64,000 bases of DNA from Venturia oleaginea. Lineage: Eukaryota; Ascomycota; Dothideomycetes; Venturiales; Venturiaceae. The stretch covers positions 744,001 to 808,000 of the forward strand of contig JABMLP010000013.1 of NCBI GenBank assembly GCA_013176395.1. Reading direction: 5' to 3'. Below the pieces are notes generated by a model that saw nothing but the letters and a program-made list of their open reading frames with translations, made no database searches and was not told the origin of the DNA. Below, in pieces: positions 61,006 through 64,000 of this stretch. A program made the position numbers and the translations under genes. The stretch's first letter is position 1; each line of letters opens with the position of its first letter.

Positions 61006-61623
61006 ATGACCTCGTTTTTCTCACGCCTAACACGCCCATTCTCGTCCGGTCCAATGGCAGCCTCCATGACTGTGCCTGAGGGTGCTCAGAAGGCCACCGT
61101 CGCTGCAGGTTGCTTTTGGGGTGTTGAGCACATGTACCGCCACACTTTCGCTAACAAGGGTTTTATCGATGCAAGAGTGGGATATATTGGAGGTGATACC
61201 AAGAATCCAGGCTACCGAGCTGTATGTTCTGGGGCAACTGGGCGTACGTATCTGGTTACAAATTGGAAATCTGGCATCATTCAACTAACTTATTCAGACG
61301 CTGAAGCACTCCAAGTCGTCTTCGATCCCAAGCAAGTCACCTATCGCCAACTGCTTGAGTTCTTTTACAAGATGCATGATCCAACAACCAAGAATCAGCA
61401 GGGCCCAGACCGAGGATCTCAATACCGAAGTGGCATATTTTATCACGACGAAGAGCAAGAAAAGATTGCAAGAGAGGTCACCGAGAAAGTTGGCAAACAG
61501 TGGTGGAAGGGAGGCAAGGTTGTGACCGAAATTCTACCAGCGGGTGAGTGGTGGGACGCAGAGACCTACCACCAGCTTTATCTGGACAAAAATCCCGGCG
61601 GTTACGAGTGTCCCAGCCAGTGA
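61006..61623 (+). CDS. MXR1: peptide methionine sulfoxide reductase A
   Basis: Exons are 61006-61243 and 61298-61623 (187 residues). The enzyme reduces methionine-S-sulfoxide in proteins using thioredoxin. The catalytic GCFWG motif is at about residues 35-39, followed by GYIGGDTKNPGY, the QVVFDPKQVTY strand and PDRGSQYRSGIFYHDE; a likely resolving Cys is in GYECPSQ. The join ATG|HAEALQV (residue letters) restores the conserved His. The first ATG gives a basic amphipathic leader (MTSFFSRLTRPFSSGPMAAS) like a mitochondrial presequence; a second in-frame ATG at 61054 would give a cytosolic form. Confidence 0.93.
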   Translation: MTSFFSRLTRPFSSGPMAASMTVPEGAQKATVAAGCFWGVEHMYRHTFANKGFIDARVGYIGGDTKNPGYRAVCSGATGRTYLVTNWKSGIIQLTYSDAEALQVVFDPKQVTYRQLLEFFYKMHDPTTKNQQGPDRGSQYRSGIFYHDEEQEKIAREVTEKVGKQWWKGGKVVTEILPAGEWWDAETYHQLYLDKNPGGYECPSQ

Positions 61624-62990
61624 GTACAATGAACGAGGAGATGAAATGCATGACACTAACTTTTTACTTAGTTTTTTACGAAAGTTCCCACCATTGTCCT
61701 AGATATAATGACGAAGGCTTGCGTATGGCGAAGATAAGATGATAACGAGTTTAAAAACAATTAGAACACAACATATTTCGGCCAGAATCATTCGAGACTT
61801 TTGTGATTTCACTGATTGAGAATAGACCACCACTGTAGTCTAGTTCAGCCTGCCGCGCATGACTTGCCCGACCACATTGGCCTGTTCCCGTTTCTTTAGG
61901 TTTTCGATGGGCAACTCCTTCCACAGCACCGCAATTTGCGAACACAATGCATGACAAGTCTTCATTGAAAGCTCAAGAGATAATTTCCCCATGAAGCGAT
62001 CATCATTTTTCAGTTTGTAGATGAGATGTTCAATCTAGCCGCACCCTGAGTGCAACGGCTTGATGAAGAAGCTACTGTGAGAGCAGGGACACATATCTTC
62101 ATCTACAGGATCATGTACTCTATTGTATTGCATGCACACGTTCTTGTTGTTGTTCCACTACCTTTTCGACATCGATTTGTTAACTCGCGTGTAACTTATC
62201 AGATCGAGCATTGGCTATTGCGGAGCTCATCATCCTACAACCACCTGCTGGCTTTCAATCTCGTGTTGCGCATCAGACCACGACATTTCTGCAGCCGGAT
62301 TGCTGAGATGCAGACGACCAAAAGCAACCCGATGATGTGGAGCATAGTACTCGTACATTCGTAAAGCGTTATTTGGAATCTTCATGAGATTCCGCATCTA
62401 GACCTGGGAAAGGCACGATTTAGACGAATCGGGTTATTCTCATACTCTGCGGATACCCTCTTCCTTCTTAGACGCTCGTTCATGCATATGTTTCACGACA
62501 TCTTTTCTTGGCAATCAATCTAGTTCTCTTATATCTTCAGTCCCGATCGTCATATCTTAGTTGTCAGTATTGAGGTGGCGTCTCTGTCCCGCATGCGCGT
62601 CACGACCCCTCCATCAATTGAGCTTAGCCGGGCTATACGATAGGATCTGACCCTCGAGCTCGTACCTCGTGTAGGTTCTCGGGTGCTAACGAGGGTCAGA
62701 TCATATCGTGTGGCCCGACTAGAGCTCTTCCCATTGTGTTACAAAAGAAAGTATTTGGAAGCACATTTCCATTCCACCGGATAGAGACATGCAACGACTA
62801 AGACATGGAGCCTTACAGAAGTCCTGTTCGAACCAATTGCCCGCATCCGATGATGTGGGTACAGGTCAAGTGTGCCCCGCGCATGCTTACTCGGAGTACT
62901 TAAGAGAGATCGATTCCTTCAACTTTCAGACAACATATCAAGCCGTTAGCTGTCAACTCTACCAGTAGTGCGAAGACCAACCCAATCAAA
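61624..62990. other. intergenic region with foldback element
   Basis: Only the inverted-repeat element at 62620-62727 stands out. A 104-codon plus-strand frame at 62050-62364 has no family features and is probably chance. Confidence 0.45.
62620..62727. mobile_element. foldback (MITE-like) element, about 108 bp
   Basis: Left arm 62620-62656 and right arm 62690-62727 are inverted repeats of 37-38 bases differing at about five positions. The left reads GAGCTTAGCCGGGCTATACG and on to GATCTGACCCTCG; the reverse complement of the right reads GAGCTCTAGTCGGGCCACAC and on to GATCTGACCCTCG. The 33-base loop is not repeated. It could be a small non-autonomous transposon or a structured regulatory element. 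Confidence 0.6.
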
Positions 62991-63535
62991 ATGACCACCT
63001 ACAACGGACAATGCCATTGTGGCCAGACCACCTGGACTGTAGAGCTTAAGCCGGATCAACAGAAGCACATTCTCTGGTATGATTCCATATTTCCCCTCTT
63101 ATGTATCGAGTGTCCATCTGATCTCTTCGCACAGCCATTGCGATACTTGCAAGATGCTCGGAGGTGGAGCATTCACCCTGAACCAAATCATTCCAAAGTC
63201 CCAGTTGAGCTTCACCAAGGGTGGTGACAGCATCAAGGCATACACCTACCACGGTGACTCTGGTAAGCCTGCCTCAACGCTTGCAGCCACATCTGAATAA
63301 TGGCTAACGTGAGTTTCGTTTAGGCAAGGCAGTCGACTGCTACTATTGCCCCAACTGCACTACTCACGTCTATCATCACCAAACCGTTATGGGAGACGAT
63401 ACTATCATTGCTCGTACCGTTCTCCTGGGCGAGGACGGTAAGAAATTTGAGCCTGCTGCGGAGATCTATGGAAAGGCTAAGATGAGGTGGGAGAAGGAGG
63501 TTGCGCATACCTTTGAGCTCTTGCCTCCATCGTAG
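62991..63535 (+). CDS. GFA / CENP-V domain protein
   Basis: Exons are 62991-63076, 63135-63262 and 63324-63535 (141 residues). The family is named after glutathione-dependent formaldehyde-activating enzyme; most fungal members have no tested activity. Zinc ligands are visible in order: CHCG near the start, CHCDTC created by splicing at IL|CHCD, and YYCPNC after the second intron. All frame joins hold (DSG|KAVDCYY). The N-terminus MTTYNGQCHCGQTTW is typical, so the ATG at 62991 is firm. No targeting signal; likely cytosolic. Confidence 0.9.
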
Positions 63536-64000
63536 ATGATATGGAGTGTGTAGATGAGGATATGACTTGACGAGGTGTGCCTGGGATTGTTCCGCTCGGC
63601 CTGAGCCTTGTGCCTGCTTTAGCCGAGAATCACATGCTGTAGTTGCTCCCGACCTTCACGAATTACAATGTTCTCAACTGAGTGAAGAGTACTTCTACAA
63701 GAGGTGCAAGAAGCTCGAAAAGGGAGAGCTTCATGAAACGCAAGAAGGTCATTTATTTTGTAGAGCTTGCTTGTATCCAGGCTTGTATGCAGCTGTTGGT
63801 TGAGATTCCAGATCTGGTAGAACGGAAAAGGAACCCCGCGAAGTTGAAGCTTTCCCGAGAGCCATAGCCAACCGAAGCAAAACAATTCGCACCCAAGTAC
63901 TTTACAGGCACGACAGGCACGACAGGCACGACAGGCACAAACTTGTCACTATTCTCAGCCTCTGTATACCTCTCCGCTCCTCGCTATAGCTTCATACAAA
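63536..64000. other. window end, intergenic
   Basis: GFA gene 3' flank. Four tandem GGCACGACA-type units lie at about 63907-63941. No gene is supported; a neighbouring gene may start beyond the edge. Confidence 0.45.

Noticed and set aside
63905..63941. Tandem GGCACGACA units as a CRISPR-like array
   Set aside because: Units are contiguous with no spacers, and this is eukaryotic DNA; a small minisatellite explains it.

Overview
The window looks like nuclear DNA of a filamentous ascomycete (Pezizomycotina; Leotiomycetes-like is only an impression). Genes are on both strands and are interrupted by short GT-AG introns (about 45-220 nt) with CTAAC/CTGAC-like branch sites. The protein families are fungal: a Zn2Cys6 regulator, an AA11 chitin LPMO, a CFEM protein, DUF4360 and DUF7053-like proteins, and an Hsl1/Gin4-type kinase. 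Exon models were built by hand so that reading frame and conserved motifs agree across each junction. Bacterial-style signals (RBS, operons, CRISPR) are not expected and none were seen.

Layout. 0.4-3.9 kb: YIF1 (-) and SRP receptor alpha (+) diverge from one 292-bp gap. 4.7-6.2 kb: a BCS1-like AAA ATPase (-). 6.5-6.9 kb: a degraded inverted-repeat element. 7.4 kb: a small orphan gene. 9.0-12.2 kb: a Zn2Cys6 regulator (-) divergent from an Mpv17/PMP22 protein (+). 13.6-19.1 kb: a full-length ABCC transporter, with short hairpin repeats in two introns and just downstream. 20.5-22.4 kb: DUF7053-like (+) and CFEM (-) genes converge on a 310-bp TAG microsatellite. 24.2-27.6 kb: secreted AA11-X278 LPMO and a glycerophosphodiester phosphodiesterase. 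27.6-33.9 kb: 6 kb without a supportable gene, ahead of a Gln/His-rich C2H2 factor. 38.0-42.3 kb: Hsl1/Gin4-like kinase. 43.3-49.3 kb: poorly resolved, with coding-looking minus-strand stretches, a diverged tandem duplication and a hairpin repeat. 49.6-55.2 kb: UBC13 (-) divergent from an MTC5/WDR59 GATOR2-type subunit (+). 55.7-58.6 kb: methyltransferase (+) and secreted DUF4360 protein (-). 61.0-63.5 kb: methionine sulfoxide reductase A, a foldback element and a GFA-domain protein.

There is no metabolic gene cluster. Most genes are housekeeping (secretory pathway, TORC1 signalling, ubiquitin, cell cycle, oxidative repair) with scattered secreted proteins. The most unusual content is non-genic or cryptic: a hairpin repeat family that has entered introns, two foldback elements, and minus-strand coding stretches with no obvious ATG. 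Orthology and family names come from remembered motifs, not database searches.
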